A stretch of DNA of 64,000 nt from positions 1,674,001 through 1,738,000 of the forward strand of contig JARFXM010000005.1 of the NCBI GenBank assembly GCA_029532625.1. Direction: 5' to 3'. The stretch comes from Lomentospora prolificans (lineage: Eukaryota > Ascomycota > Sordariomycetes > Microascales > Microascaceae). The number at the start of each line of letters is the position of its first letter. Within the stretch, counting starts at the first letter, position 1. Of this stretch, positions 33,511 through 46,024 are shown piece by piece. Both the position numbers and the translations under genes were made by a program. Under the pieces are notes generated by a model that saw only the letters and a list, made by a program, of their open reading frames with translations, made no database searches and was not told the DNA's origin.

Positions 33511-34155
33511 TTATTGCGGGAGCATCCTTTGAGCCTCCTCGTCGGTGAGGTAAATTTCATGAATGGGGTCTCGTCTATTCTCGAGAGGGACGTAATCGTA
33601 GTCGATGTAGGAAGGGAGGAAGATCTCTGTGAGGGGAAAGCTTAAAGTTAGTGGCTGTTCACTCCGATTGATGGCGGGTGGAGGCGGGTCGGAGACACCC
33701 AAGGCCTTCGACTACTAACCTGGGTTCCACGCGAAGCCTTGGCCTGAAGATAGGTAGGAGATCTATACGAACGATTGTCTCAGCATGTTTCCCAGTCGAC
33801 GCCACCAATCAAAGTTGAGTCAGGGATTTCCGTTGAGCTTACCAGACGAGGAGGGCCTTCGGGATCACCAATGTTGATCACGGTGCACTCCTGCTTGGAA
33901 ATAGCGGGGCCTGTGTAGAGAATGTCAGTTTACCAAGTCTAGAATAGCCAAAGAAGATGCGGACGTACTCAGGAGGCTTGGGCGGCGAGTATGGCTAGAC
34001 TTTCGTCCCTGGGATTTAGAGGCCGGTGTAGGAGTCTGGGGCGACCGATAGCACGGAGATGAAGAGGAGCTTCCGGCCGGGGACTTTTCGCTCGAGTTAT
34101 ACGGAGTGTTCGGGCCCGTAAGGCTCGGGAGGATCGTAATAGACGAGGACGACAT
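33511..34155 (-). CDS. Small uncharacterised protein, four exons
   Basis: Exons 34155-33969, 33910-33843, 33762-33720 and 33626-33511 join in frame to 137 residues. All three donors are consensus-like (GTACGT, GTAAGC, GTTAGT) and acceptors are CACAG, ATAG and CACAG. The first 60 residues are Ser/Pro/Thr-rich and probably disordered. The rest is more conserved in character: QECTVINIGDPEGPP, ISYLSSGQGFAWNPEIFLP, and a C-terminal segment with YDYVPLENRRDPIHEIYL and acidic residues. No signal peptide or membrane helix is present. I do not recognise the family; the clean splicing and continuous aromatic-rich C-terminal half argue that it is a real gene. Confidence 0.7.
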
Positions 34156-36378
34156 CGTGGACGGTAGCCGAGGAGATGAGGGATCAGGAGACTTGGAGAC
34201 AACAAGGTGAAGTGGGAGAGGCGAATAGACAGAGCAGCGGTATTAAGGGGAAAGTAGAAAGGACAAGAGTCTAGGCCGGAGACTTCTAAAGAGATCGAAA
34301 AAGCTATTTCAATGTTTTGCAGACCCAAATACCAATAAGGCAGGAACCGGTCAAGTCGTGGTTAGAAGTGGTGTTTCTTTAATAGAGTGTTGTGGTGGGG
34401 TGAGGCAATGAAAATGCAGTCAAGATGGTCGGTAGATCCAATCCAAGCGGTCTAGAATGACGAGGAAGCAAGGCCAGCTACAATGATTAACCAGAACCAA
34501 GCTGCTGAGACAAGTATACAGATCGCGGGAACAAGTGCGGGAAGAAAGAATCGAACACAGACACGAGACAGAGAGGAGGCGTGAGTCGAAGATCGGGCTA
34601 CGAATTGTATGTGGGATGGGCAGGCAGACGTGGACAGTAAGTCGTTGGTTTGGGTATTTAGAGTTCCAAGTTGGATTAAAGATGGTGTCTGCAGGTCGAC
34701 AAGAGGGACGGTCACACGTCGGGGACGATTAGCAGGCAGATGCTCAGGGAAGCCAGCGGGACTTTAGACATTGGGACTTCGTATGGGAAGAAATGTACGC
34801 AAGAGGTAACACGACGCAGCGCCAACAAAGGTAGAATACCAGACCAGCACTTGCACTCGCACTTGCACTTGCATATTGCACTGTATCCGTGGATGCATGG
34901 CTGGTTCATCCCTAAGTCACTTGGTGGTCTCCGTCTCGTTCAGCTGGCCGGCCGCCAACCTTCGATTCGTATTCGCCCCGTCTGCTGGAGACAGTTGGGG
35001 CACCAGCGGGTGGTCGGTACGGGTTTGGTACAGCTTAGGACAGACGCTTCCCTGAACTTGGAAAGTCCTGCCAGGCACGTTGGGAAGGGCGCTATTGGGA
35101 GCCTGATGACTCTTTCTGGCCGATGTGGTGATGATGGCTGGGGAGACCAGATACTTCGGGATACTTTGAGTATGTCTACTTAGCCAATCGCGACAAGCTG
35201 CGTGGTCTGCAAGGTACTGGTACGGAAAAGTGGGGTCCACTGCCGGTGTGCTGTCATTCATACGGCAGCATTGATTGAGGGAAGGTACCCCCCACATTAA
35301 CCCAACTTCTTCAAGGCTTTCCGACAACAGGTCATACTAAATTGGTCGACAGTCACAGGCTAGCTGGCGAGATAAGCGGCCTCTCCAACGTCGGGTGCTG
35401 TCGCTACCTAACCCGCTCAATACTCGGGCTCTAAACCTTTGAAAACTGACAATGACGCCGGAAAAGTGAGACTACCAACGCGGGCAGAAGAAAGCTGAGC
35501 TGGAATCTGAAATCCAAGGGAAAGTCTCTCTCCTCGTTGTTCCTCCGCCCCAAACGAGAGAATCCGAGACAGACCCGGGGCCTCGAATGCTCTAAGGGGA
35601 AGCTCTGCTCATCATTCATTGGAGCAGGCCTGCCCCAGCCTAGCGTATTGGGGATCCTGACGCAGTTGGGCCAATAGTTATTCGTTTATGATCCACCATT
35701 GCCACCGCTGATCCAAGGCCGTGGTGAAATGGACCAATCACACATCCGTCCATTCGGGCTCCACCTGTCGCCCTGCCTCTGAGCTAGCCTCACCTTTTGG
35801 TTGAGGAGGTCTGATCCTGTTCCGGCATGGGCAGGGTGGGCCTCGCCTTCACGTGATGGTCATCCCTTCCGACCCTTCACCGACTCATTCCTTGACATGC
35901 ATGGAACGATGACTCAGCGTGGTGTGAGGTCACGCATCGAGGCTTGGGTGCATATACCAAGGTCTAATGTGTCGATTATCAAGCCTTTCTCCAGCCAGCT
36001 GCTAGCACTTGTAAGGTAAAGAGGCAGCCCCATGCCATGTCTGACATTATGCTCACACTGTAATATGGACCCCCAGTTGCCATGTCTGGATCAAGCTTCT
36101 CAGTTAAACAGTATTAAGTAATCACACCATCGAAGCTTGCGTTTCCTGTTGACGCCTACACGAACAATGTCTGCTGGCGAGGCTCAGCCTTTCAACTATC
36201 ATCACCCAACACTACCAACATCTGATACTCACCATCGCGAACTCCTCCCAATTCTCGACCATCGCGGCCATTCCATTGCATCATTCGGTATCTAACACGC
36301 ATACGTCCACTCCCGGCTGTGCGTCTCCACGAATCCGATCCTCGTCGTCCTCCCCCATATCTGCCACAGCTCATCACG
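34156..36378. other. Intergenic region upstream of two divergent genes
   Basis: The interval is 2.2 kb between the start of the small minus-strand gene and rpt3. It carries a short degenerate hexamer repeat (CACTTG, 34849-34877). Open frames such as 34917-35327 (-) lack ATG starts or family features. No gene is supported. Confidence 0.45.
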
Positions 36379-37818
36379 ATGGGTGACGTTCTCGTAGAAA
36401 CCGCCCCCAATCATGTTGCTACTCAGAAGAAGGCCATCCCTTCGACGATACCAAATGTTGAGACCTTCGAGGGGCTACCACCTGATGGTGGCGACGACTA
36501 CGCCAACCTCAAGAAGCTCCAAAGGCAATTAGAGTGCGTGATCCTGGGGCCCTTTGCTTCTGCAACCGGATCGCGACTGGAATAACATCCGGAAGCTTGG
36601 TTTTCGGGCGGTTCTCAAACTCTATCAGACTCTAACTCGGTGTTATAGATATATCCAACTACAGGAGGAGTATATTAAGGACGAGCAACGCAATCTAAAG
36701 CGCGAGCTCGTCAGGGCCCAGGAAGAGATCAAGCGAATCCAGAGTGTTCCCTTGGTCATCGGCCAATTCATGGAGGCCATCGATCAGAAGTACGCAACCT
36801 CACTCCACGTTTAGCATTTTAGACCTAGTTCTAACTCATTATCTATAGCACGGGAATTGTACAATCGAGTACCGGCTCTAACTATGTCGTCCGTATTCTC
36901 TCGACCCTCGACCGCGAACAGCTCAAGCCCTCCTCCTCCGTGGCCCTCCACCGCCACTCCAACGCCCTCGTCGACATTCTCCCTCCCGAAGCCGATTCCT
37001 CTATCGCTATGCTAGGTGTCGACGAGAAGCCCGACGTGACCTATGCCGATGTTGGTGGTCTCGACATGCAGAAACAGGAAATCCGCGAGGCTGTCGAGCT
37101 CCCGCTCACGCACTTTGACCTTTACAAGCAGATCGGTATCGATCCCCCTCGCGGTGTCCTTCTCTACGGGCCCCCCGGTACCGGAAAGACCATGTTGGTC
37201 AAGGCCGTTGCCAACTCTACCACAGCCAACTTCATTCGCGTGGTCGGTTCCGAGTTCGTTCAGAAGTACCTTGGTGAAGGTCCCCGTATGGTTCGCGATG
37301 TCTTCCGCATGGCCCGCGAGAATGCCCCCGCCATCATCTTCATTGATGAGATCGACGCCATCGCCACGAAGCGTTTCGATGCCCAGACCGGTGCCGATCG
37401 CGAGGTGCAGCGTATTCTTCTCGAGCTCCTCAACCAGATGGACGGTTTCGACCAGACCAGCAACGTCAAGGTCATCATGGCCACTAACCGAGCCGACACC
37501 CTCGATCCTGCGCTTCTCCGTCCCGGTCGTCTTGACCGAAAGATCGAGTTCCCCTCTCTGAGGGATCGCCGCGAGCGCCGTCTCATTTTCACCACTATTG
37601 CGTCCAAGATGAGTCTTGCCCCCGAAGTCGACCTCGACAGCTTAATTGTGAGGAACGATCCCCTTTCCGGCGCCGTCATCGCCGCCATCATGCAGGAGGC
37701 TGGGCTTAGGGCCGTGCGGAAGAACAGGTACAACATTATCCAGAGCGACCTGGAAGACGCCTACTCGAGCCAGGTCAAGGGCACCAATGACGAGAACAAA
37801 TTTGACTTTTACAAATAA
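36379..37818 (+). CDS. rpt3: 26S proteasome regulatory ATPase Rpt3 (PSMC4)
   Basis: Exons 36379-36533, 36649-36789 and 36849-37818 encode 421 residues. An N-terminal coiled coil (YIQLQEEYIKDEQRNLKREL) precedes the OB-fold segment with DQNTGIVQSSTGSNY, VRILSTLDRE and SVALHRHSNALVD. The AAA domain has Walker A GPPGTGKT at 206-213, Walker B IIFIDEIDAI, sensor ATNRAD, and arginine-finger segment RPGRLDRKIEFP. The ending NKFDFYK is characteristic of Rpt3, distinguishing it from Rpt1, 2, 4, 5 and 6. Rpt3 is one of six ring ATPases that unfold ubiquitylated substrates and open the 20S gate. Donors GTGCGT and GTACGC, acceptors TATAG. Confidence 0.97.
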
Positions 37819-38768
37819 GCCTGAGGAGGGGAGGCAAAAAAGGGCGAGGACGGGGAAGAGTTTGGAGACGGGATGAGCGTGTACTGTTTGCGAGCAGCGG
37901 TTTACTTCGTCTTGTCAAGATACTTCGGGTCATCGGTTCGTGCATGGGTAGAGGCCGGATAGATGCTGGAATGAGGCCAATGGGGGAGAAGCTCAGGGTT
38001 TCTTAGTTGTGTACATTAAAAACACTTATCCGCCATCTTGCCTGCACCTGACTCGTTTTTCGCCTGAATGTAATATATGGAATCATCCGAAACGAGTGCC
38101 AAACTGATCAGCTCTATGTGCGGTACCTGGTATTAATGACAGCACTGCACGAGCAATGAGGGACCAGGCTGATTCTCAAGTGAAATAATTTTAATTCTTC
38201 GAGTAAAAACCCTCAGAATCATCTCGTATGTCTATATTCCGAGCGCCTCTACCCTTTCCATCCCTTTCCGTGTAAACCATTGCTTGCAGTGCAGAATGAA
38301 AACCAGGAAAGAAAAATCGTGAAAGTCGTAATTATACATGAGGTCGTTGGCACAAAAAGTAAAGTGAATTTTCCACCTCTGTAGCCTTTTTGTTTTACCT
38401 TCCGGTTTAAAACATGAATAAATGATATCCCTTCCTTAGTGTCGCTATGCAGTTCCTAACCTCCTGTATGACTGTTCTCCTCCTGGTATGGGTATATCCT
38501 CCACATTAAAAACTCGAGATGATGTGCCTCCGTTGCTCAAGTAGTTGAGGTGGCTAAGTGGTTAGATAGCCTGAGCGGTCTGTATGCGCAGATTTCCTGG
38601 TCCGTCGGAACATCTATTATATCGTCCATGGCATGCTGAACGTGACCGCGTATCGTAAGCTGAATTCAAGTAGACAGTCCAGTGGGTATATCCTCCTCAT
38701 TATCCTTCTCTTCTATCGTAACTCGCAGGGCCCATAGCTGAGCTGTCAGTGACGCTAGGGTTTGCTGC
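37819..38768. other. Convergent 3' region of rpt3 and lst7
   Basis: About 950 bp between convergent genes; probably 3' UTRs. A tRNA-like word (GGTGGCTAAGTGGTTAGA, 38549-38566) does not fold into a cloverleaf. Nothing else is seen. Confidence 0.45.
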
Positions 38769-40265
38769 TCACGCATTCATCTTGACGCCTAGCTCCCGCA
38801 GGATCTGTACAAACTTGACATGAAGCTGCACAAAGAAGTCCGGCATCCCCACAAGCTCAGGTAAACCCCTCGCTTTCAAGGCAATGCCACCGGCCCCACC
38901 ACCGATCCTCCGCGCAAACGCGCTTCCGCCGCTCATAAACGCACCACCTGCAGCCCGATCAAACGCGCTGCCTCCCTCCTGAGAATTAGCTTGCTGTTGT
39001 AATGAGGAGCTCTGGATCGAGGAGGTCGCAGTGCCCACTCTCGGTCCACCTGAAGCTGCTTCAGCTTCTGCCTCAGCAAGCTGTTGGATCCAAGAGGCCA
39101 TATCGCGGAAGGCGGCAGCAATGAACCCGAAGGTCTTCATCGCTACGCGCTCTTTGTGTGTGCTCAACGCTAGGAAGGCGTAGATGCGCTTATGTCCACG
39201 GGCGTGGACGTCGGGAATCCGGAAGATGTAAGCGGTAGTGTAACCGGCTAGTGGGTCGCCGAAGAAGATGGGGCCACCCGATGCCGCGTTTCCCGGGCTA
39301 TGGGCAGTGATGACGGCAGGGACTTGAGGAGCGCCACCAGGAGCGGAGGGGTTTCTAGGTAGAGTTTCAAAGGAGAGTGTTCGGAGGCACGAGGCGCGAA
39401 TTATGGAGAACGAGGCCGGGAGGACCGGTTCTTTTGTGGAGATGTATTCGATATAATGGGTATGACTACCAGGCGTGCCATTTGAAAATGCACTGGACCT
39501 GGACGTGGTAGAGCTCGTGGCCGTCCTTCGCAAGCTTTTCCTCTCTAAAGGAGGCTCTTCGTCAAACTCACCCTCGCCGTCTCCGTCAGTGTCGCTAGCT
39601 GAAGATGGTTGGGAGTTTGGCGGCGAGTCTTGGCCGCTTGTACCGCCAAAAACCCACGCATAGGGTGTCTTAGTGCGCAACGTGGGCCCTCGCACGTCGC
39701 TTTTCTGCTTTAGGTTCGAATCAGTCGGTAACGTCATGGCGCAATTATCACAGGGACCCGCGCGCTTCGTCACGTACTCGTCGTACGTCTTGCGAAAGCT
39801 CGAATCGCGGCGCACATGCGGCGGTGGCAGCTTTCTCGGTTCGGTCTGGCTGGGACTAGCTGGTGGAGTTTCTATCGCAGAACCGGACGAGAGAGCGGCG
39901 GCCATGGCGGCGGCATTGGAGGATCCCGTGCGCAATAGCGAGGCACGGTGGGCTTGTGCGTCTTCTTCGGAAGCAGGAACCGAGGAGCTCCGGTGGGGAG
40001 CGAAGTTTATGTTGCGCAGAGCATCGGTGATGGCTGCTACCGAGTGGGAGCTCGCGGGAGTGATAGGCTGCGAGGTCGCAGAGCCTGGCCTCTCGTCGGG
40101 AAATGGGGCTTCTCGGTCAAAACATGTCGAACAGGTGACTGGTAGGCCTTCGGTGACCATCAGGGGTGTGGGACCGTGCAGGTCGCAGTAATGCGCGAGG
40201 CATAGCTGGAAGGCAGTGGGTATTAGTAAGGAGGAATTATCGTCGAAGAGTAGAGGCGACGTCAT
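38769..40265 (-). CDS. lst7: Folliculin-like protein Lst7
   Basis: A single open exon gives 498 residues from the ATG at 40265 (MTSPLLFDDN). The folliculin N-terminal domain is recognised by LCLAHYCDLHGPT, MVTEGLPVTCSTC, CDNCAMTLP and KEPVLPASFSIIRASCLRTLSFE, with Ser/Pro-rich insertions typical of ascomycete Lst7. Further longin/DENN-type segments include GYTTAYIFRIPD, GHKRIYAFLALSTHKERVAMKTFGF and a C-terminal helix FFVQLHVKFVQILRELGV. In yeast Lst7 with Lst4 is a GTPase-activating complex for the Rag GTPase Gtr2 at the vacuole, feeding amino-acid status to TORC1. Oddity: just upstream of QLCLAHYC the sequence TTACTAATAC...TTCCAG looks like a branch site and acceptor, so the first 18 residues may be wrong and a small upstream exon is possible. 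Confidence 0.82.
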   Translation of the reverse strand: MTSPLLFDDNSSLLIPTAFQLCLAHYCDLHGPTPLMVTEGLPVTCSTCFDREAPFPDERPGSATSQPITPASSHSVAAITDALRNINFAPHRSSSVPASEEDAQAHRASLLRTGSSNAAAMAAALSSGSAIETPPASPSQTEPRKLPPPHVRRDSSFRKTYDEYVTKRAGPCDNCAMTLPTDSNLKQKSDVRGPTLRTKTPYAWVFGGTSGQDSPPNSQPSSASDTDGDGEGEFDEEPPLERKSLRRTATSSTTSRSSAFSNGTPGSHTHYIEYISTKEPVLPASFSIIRASCLRTLSFETLPRNPSAPGGAPQVPAVITAHSPGNAASGGPIFFGDPLAGYTTAYIFRIPDVHARGHKRIYAFLALSTHKERVAMKTFGFIAAAFRDMASWIQQLAEAEAEAASGGPRVGTATSSIQSSSLQQQANSQEGGSAFDRAAGGAFMSGGSAFARRIGGGAGGIALKARGLPELVGMPDFFVQLHVKFVQILRELGVKMNA

Positions 40266-43200
40266 GACTGCGCAAAAAGGCGTGTATTGTCGCGACAACT
40301 GCTTGGGACGGGGGTAGATCCGTTCCCGAAAAGAGAAGGGGAAAGAGGGGAGAAGGTAGACCAGGAGAAGTCAAATATTGGTAATCACAGGGGATTAATT
40401 ATGAGTTTTCTCTTGAAGAAAGGGAAAAGTGGAAATGCCTGCGCTTGAATTGGCGAAAACGCGGTGAAGGAAAAAGCGCAGGCACCCCAAGGGGGAAAGG
40501 GGCCAGGGAAGGTATCCCAATCTGGATTGATATGAGTTCGGCGATAGGAGTTTGGGCAAAATAGAAAAGTGTTTGAATTATGAGTGATGGTGGCTGTCAG
40601 TGTAGAAGATAGTGGATTGGATCGCAAAGATAAAAAGGCGAGATAAAAGGTGTCACAGAGGCGCAGTGGCAAGTTGAAGTGATACCACAGGTGAAAGAGA
40701 GCGTCAATGTCTTAGCATGTGGAATGAAGGGCATAATAAGACTTGAGAGGATGTGGCAATGGTAATGGGTGAGGGCAGAGGAGATCAAAGACAAATTGAC
40801 ATGATATGCAACATGAAGATAATCGCATGTGCAAGTTGAGATGCAGTCTTGAGACAATGTCTGCGGTAGGGCAACGATGGGAAGAAACTGGAAAGGAAGA
40901 AGAGCATTGGGAAGAGAAGTACGAAGGAAACGGGAGCAGAAATACGGGAGATGGGAAAGCCACCGAGCGAGCTACACAAGCTAACGTGGTGTGTGGAGAT
41001 TTCCAATGTTGCATGGTACCTGGCGTGTGGCAAAGAACAGGAAGGAAGGGGACATGGAAGCTTGAACTTAAACTTTCATTGTTCCTTCCCCAAATCCCTC
41101 CTTCCCTGGTCCCGGTCGAGGATAAATTGGAAAGGGAAACAGAAACAGGAAGAGCAAGCGCAAGTCGCAAGTCGCAGCCGCAACAGTGTGAAATTGCGGG
41201 AGGCGGCACTGGACACGAGTGGGGTTCTGGCACCTAAGTGACACCCCAGGAGTACAACATATTGAGCCAATATATCAAGCAAGACGACGAGGTATCAGTC
41301 TCGGTATCCGTAAATCGTACGGATGGATACACGGGAGGATCGTGTGAGGGACCACCCGGCCCCAGAGGTGAAGGACAAAAGAGGCGAAAAGGCCTGTCTG
41401 TGCGTCTGTGCAGATAAGATGCCTCGTTTCCTCCATGGCCAGTCAAGGCCGCGCTCAATTTATAATAGGCTCTGGGGTAGCTGAGACCTGGGCTGGTCTC
41501 AGGAACGGCTAAAGGGAAATCAAGGCACTGGCCTAATTCGGTTCGGGTCTCTTGTGGTTCTGCTCGCTCAATTCGCATCGTGTTGGTCGTGTAAATGGCA
41601 TGATGAACTGGATGTTAGAGGTGGACGTCCTGTTGGGCCGGATTAGGCTCTCGCATCCAACGTCCACCACACGCTTTTCATCTCTTGTCGCCGACGCCGA
41701 CGCCTCGTCATTTTGCACACGCACCGCAGTCGCTGAACTGGGCGCGATTGCTTCCACGAATGACGAGAAGACCAGTAAACAGCATATGCACACCACTCCG
41801 TTCCATTAGACAAGCAACTCTTCCACTGCTTCCATAGTCCCTCCCATTCTATGTGTGCGTCCGCTCATTCTCCCCACGGGAGAGGGAGAGAAAATTTTCA
41901 CCAACAGCAGCACTTGAGTGCAGAAAGTGATAAGCAGGAAGGGTGAAAAGTGACGTAGAAATTATTGGGCGCGTAGTCTGGTCGAGGCGACAAGCTTTTG
42001 TCAGGCCAAATTTTTCCTCCTTCAACCCTCCACAATTCCGAGCTAACAAAATGCACGATGTCTCGCTTAGCTTTTTAGTTCGTTGTTGGCGGTGGTTTGT
42101 GGGGGGGGGGGGAGCGGAGATGCGGGAAGCTGGAGTTATTTCTCCACCACGACTAGTATCGCTTATCCCCAAAGCGAAGGTTATGAGAAGAGGCTCAGAG
42201 AGAACGAAAGGCGAATATCGACGACGCTGGGAAAAGAAAGCCGACGGTAAGCTTGTCGCATGTCAACCTGCCAAGCCGGGAGAGGTGCGCGTTGCATCTT
42301 GATTCATGCTGAACGAAGAAGCCAGCAAAAGGACTAGTATAGCCTCTCGTACAAGCACGCTGTAAGCTGGAAAACAAAAGAGAAGAGAAACCACGACAAC
42401 TTCTTCATGGCCTCTGGGAGATCATTCTGACGAGGAAGAAACGAGATGCATCGATTGATCCGATCCGGATCCAGAGGTGGCTTGAACACATGTAAACTTC
42501 CACTGTCCCAGCAGCACTGCACCATCGAACCTGATTCAAGGGGGCGGGCGACAACCAGAGATGACATTCTATCCGAGGCTACTGGCCGTGGATGGCCGGC
42601 GAGTGCGGGCTTAAGCCACTTGAATACAGCCCGGGTTTATCAATGGACGAAAACACGACAACGCAGGCGGGGATATGTCGTATTGGGATATGAAGCAGTC
42701 AGACTACTACCAAGCTGAGACCCATTTGCTATGAAGAGAAGGGTGTAAGGCGTGTGAGGGACAGCAACTAATAAGCGTGCTGATGCGTGGGTGGCGCGTG
42801 TGTAAACAATGCATCAATGATGTGTGAGAGGGTGCAAGGAGTAATAGGTACGTTGGTGTAGGTGGGACAAGAAAACACAACAAGGTAGCTTAAAAAAGGT
42901 CATTGAAGTGGGCACTTACAATGGACGTCATGACGTGACTTGCCAGACGGCTTTTCTCAAGGAATCGTGTCGCCAAGTTGGGTAGTTTGCGGAGGGAGAG
43001 GGGCCCAAGAGAGTCCGGAAGCGGCGGGGAGAATGGAATTCTTGACGAGCTGAGGGAACTTGTCCGTATTGTGACCTCTGCTTCGGCGTCGCGGTCAGAG
43101 GAATGCCGCCAAGTTGCCAATCGGGGCGCCCCTTTTTGCAATTGTTCGGCCGGGCGTGGGCGAATTATCGTGTCGGCATTAAAGGTCAGGTCGTAATAGA

Positions 43201-45976
43201 ATCGGCCCTTAATGGACCAACACGGTTCCCCAAGACCAAACCATACAAGGACTAAAATAGGAGAGGGGGTATCTCTCGAGACACAACGCAAACCCTGGGG
43301 GAGAGGAGCAAAAAGAAAGAACAAAAAAAAGCTGGGGGCGTGAGACAGGCACGGCCGTGCTTCTTAATACTTGTTCTCTCTGAATTCTAGACGGCAGATT
43401 AATCACACCGCCGGGCCGCGATAATTTGTTCGCCAAAGGTAGGATTTTTCGCCTCTTTAAATATGAAAGAGCAGAGACTTGCACAAGCCCGTGGAGAAGC
43501 GACTCGAGAATGGGGAGTAAAGGTTAAATGGACGTGTTGGTTGCAGATCGTACGACTGCCACCGTTGCAGGTTCACCTCCAACACAAGTCTCTCACCCAA
43601 GGTCGAGTCCGAGTTGACAAGTGACGGACGGGACGAATGAGAGGGAATATTGATAAAAGATGAATAGCTGGCCACGGCAGCCGGTGTGAGATTCGGAGAA
43701 ATCCTGCCTGCGAAAACGCAAGTGCCGAGGATGGTGCCCAATTAGACGCCGGAAAGTAGCGATAACTACCCGGGCCTGCTCTGGTGGTTTCGACTCTCGT
43801 TTGCGAATCTGAGGGAGAATTCACCTTTGGTCTGGAAGGAGGGCAGGATGTATTTTACTTCTGTCGATCTGTTGGTTCGCTAGCTGGTTCGCCGAACACG
43901 GCACCAAGGAAGGGGAAAAGTCCAGAGTTCCCGATGCTATGTGGAGGAGCTAGCTCAGTAAGCGGTAGTGGAATCCTGGAGATTGTTCGCTGGGTGGATA
44001 TCAGAAGGATTGGGCGTGACGAAGCCGAGGGCAGGACCTGGGAACGTTCTAATGTTTGAAAGAGCTCTCAGAGTCTTTTATAGCATATGGGCTGAGGAGA
44101 AATAAGATGCAGTCGAGGGCACCCACGCACTAGTGCCTTACTATAGGGCGACTATCAACGAGAGTGGCTTAACACGATTTTCTCTCGGCTGTCGGTCGAT
44201 TCGGCTTTCCACGGAAGGTGTAGGAACGAGAACCCAAGTGTCGGGGGATGTGGAGAGAATGAGGGCGCGTGTAAGCCGAGGAAACTGCGGTCTTGAGAGG
44301 GAGATGGTTGCGAACGAAGGATTGAAGGGATGTTCCGGAGAAGACGGGGAAGAGAGGGAGACAGAAGACCGAAGGGAGAAATAGGAAAAATTAGGAAGGA
44401 AAAAAGGAAGCCGTCTCAAAAGGTGCATCAAAACTATCGTCAAATGGGCATGAATGGAATTAAAGACTGGAGATTACTTGGAGACTGGCGTGGAAACATT
44501 TGGTCAGTGGCTTCCCAAAGTCAGCCATGCACGCCGTCTGCTTGGAGACTAGTCAGGTTCCCGTCGGGTTCTGTTCTGCCGCTAGTATAGTAGGGAAACA
44601 CTAAGGGCGGAGGGATCCATCCAGTTGAGAACAGACAGTATCTTTGTATGTGGGCTTTCACTTTTCTCCCATCAAGTATGGATGTTTTCTGCCCTTTCCA
44701 TCCCCTTCTTCCTCCTGTTCCCCCTTGCTTGCGCTGGCCAGGGGAAAGGTAACTAACGAAAGGGACCCCTAAGACGGAGGAGGCTGGTTTCATTTATTGT
44801 TGATGGATAACTGAGAACAAAGTGGACGCCTGCCGAGGGAAGAATACCGCACCCCGTTTCCTCCCCCTCCCTAACAAGTAGTTGGCGCTCCCGAAAACCA
44901 GAACAGCCAGAAGAGAGGAGCGACAGTCGATGTGCAGGGATTGATGGGACAAGGACATGAGGGACAAGGGCGCCCCCGTTTTCCGGATCCATAAGTTCTC
45001 GAAAGCGCGACGGAAGGCTGGGCGGCTTGCGACTGGGCAGACGACGGCACAACGGGGCCAGACTAGTACCATTGTGGTGGTTTTAGGGCCTGTACCTCCA
45101 TCCATGATGATTCCCTATCTGCCAGTCACCACAGGGCAGGCCACCATTTGAGATTATCCACATCTCCAAGTCCCAAGTACGAGAGGTGTTTGCCAATTGT
45201 GTGAGGTTGGTGTTTCCTGGGACGATTCTCTGCTCTGTTTTGCCTTGCTCTCTTCCATGTCCCCAGACTCTCTTTCCATTCTGCCTTTCTTTTCTTCCCT
45301 TCCCTCATCCCTGTGCTCTTTTCGTCTGCCCAGCTCGGCCCTCACACCCAATTGGGCCAATGGAACATCAATTGCCACTCTCTCAGCAGTGTAGGAGCCT
45401 CCAGTGCAACCTTTGTCCTCAAACAGACTTGACGTCGGCACCAGACGGAAATAGATCATACTACTCTCCGCGACTTACCACTCCTCTCACATGCTTGAGC
45501 GGAACTTTACAATTCTCTGGTAAAGAGTAATCTTTTTTGCTCACTCACCCAATCCCGCCCACCCCCCCTTTCCTTTTCTTCTTTTTATTTGACCCCCCCA
45601 TAATCCTGGACTTACAGAAGCGGTAAGAGGCCATGTTCCAAGTTGGGGAGACAGGTTCAAAGTTGTTCTCCCGTTCAGGGCCCTTGTTCCAGAAGCGGCC
45701 CCGACCGTGGCATTAAGGCCGTGGACTTGTATTACAATCCACCACTCTGAGCGGAGTCGGCTCTTGGCAAAACGTGGTTTTACCCTGAAAAGGGTGCGAC
45801 GCCAGGCTGTAATGCCATTCTACGCAACGATAGGCCCCCAAATGTCCGTCTTGGCTGAACCTAAAACCGCGGCAAATTAATTTGTAGATGGAATGGATAG
45901 ATACCTTGTCAGAAATGGACGAGCGAGCCAAAAAGACCATCCGACGGAGAAACAAGCTATTCTGACTGGGACGGTT

Positions 45977-46024
45977 AAAAAAAAAAAAAAAGGAAAGAAA
46001 GAAAGAAAGAAAGAAAGAAAGAAA
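45977..46024. repeat. A15 run followed by (GAAA)8 microsatellite
   Basis: Fifteen A residues (45977-45991) are followed by GG and eight perfect GAAA units ending at 46024. It lies at the right end of a C/T-rich block. Confidence 0.95.

Noticed and set aside
34452..34715. 87-codon minus-strand frame ending in a hydrophobic stretch
   Set aside because: It lacks an ATG start and splice sites; the hydrophobic end alone is not enough.
38549..38610. tRNA-like word GGTGGCTAAGTGGTTAGA
   Set aside because: Resembles a box A, but no T arm or acceptor pairing follows at the right distance.
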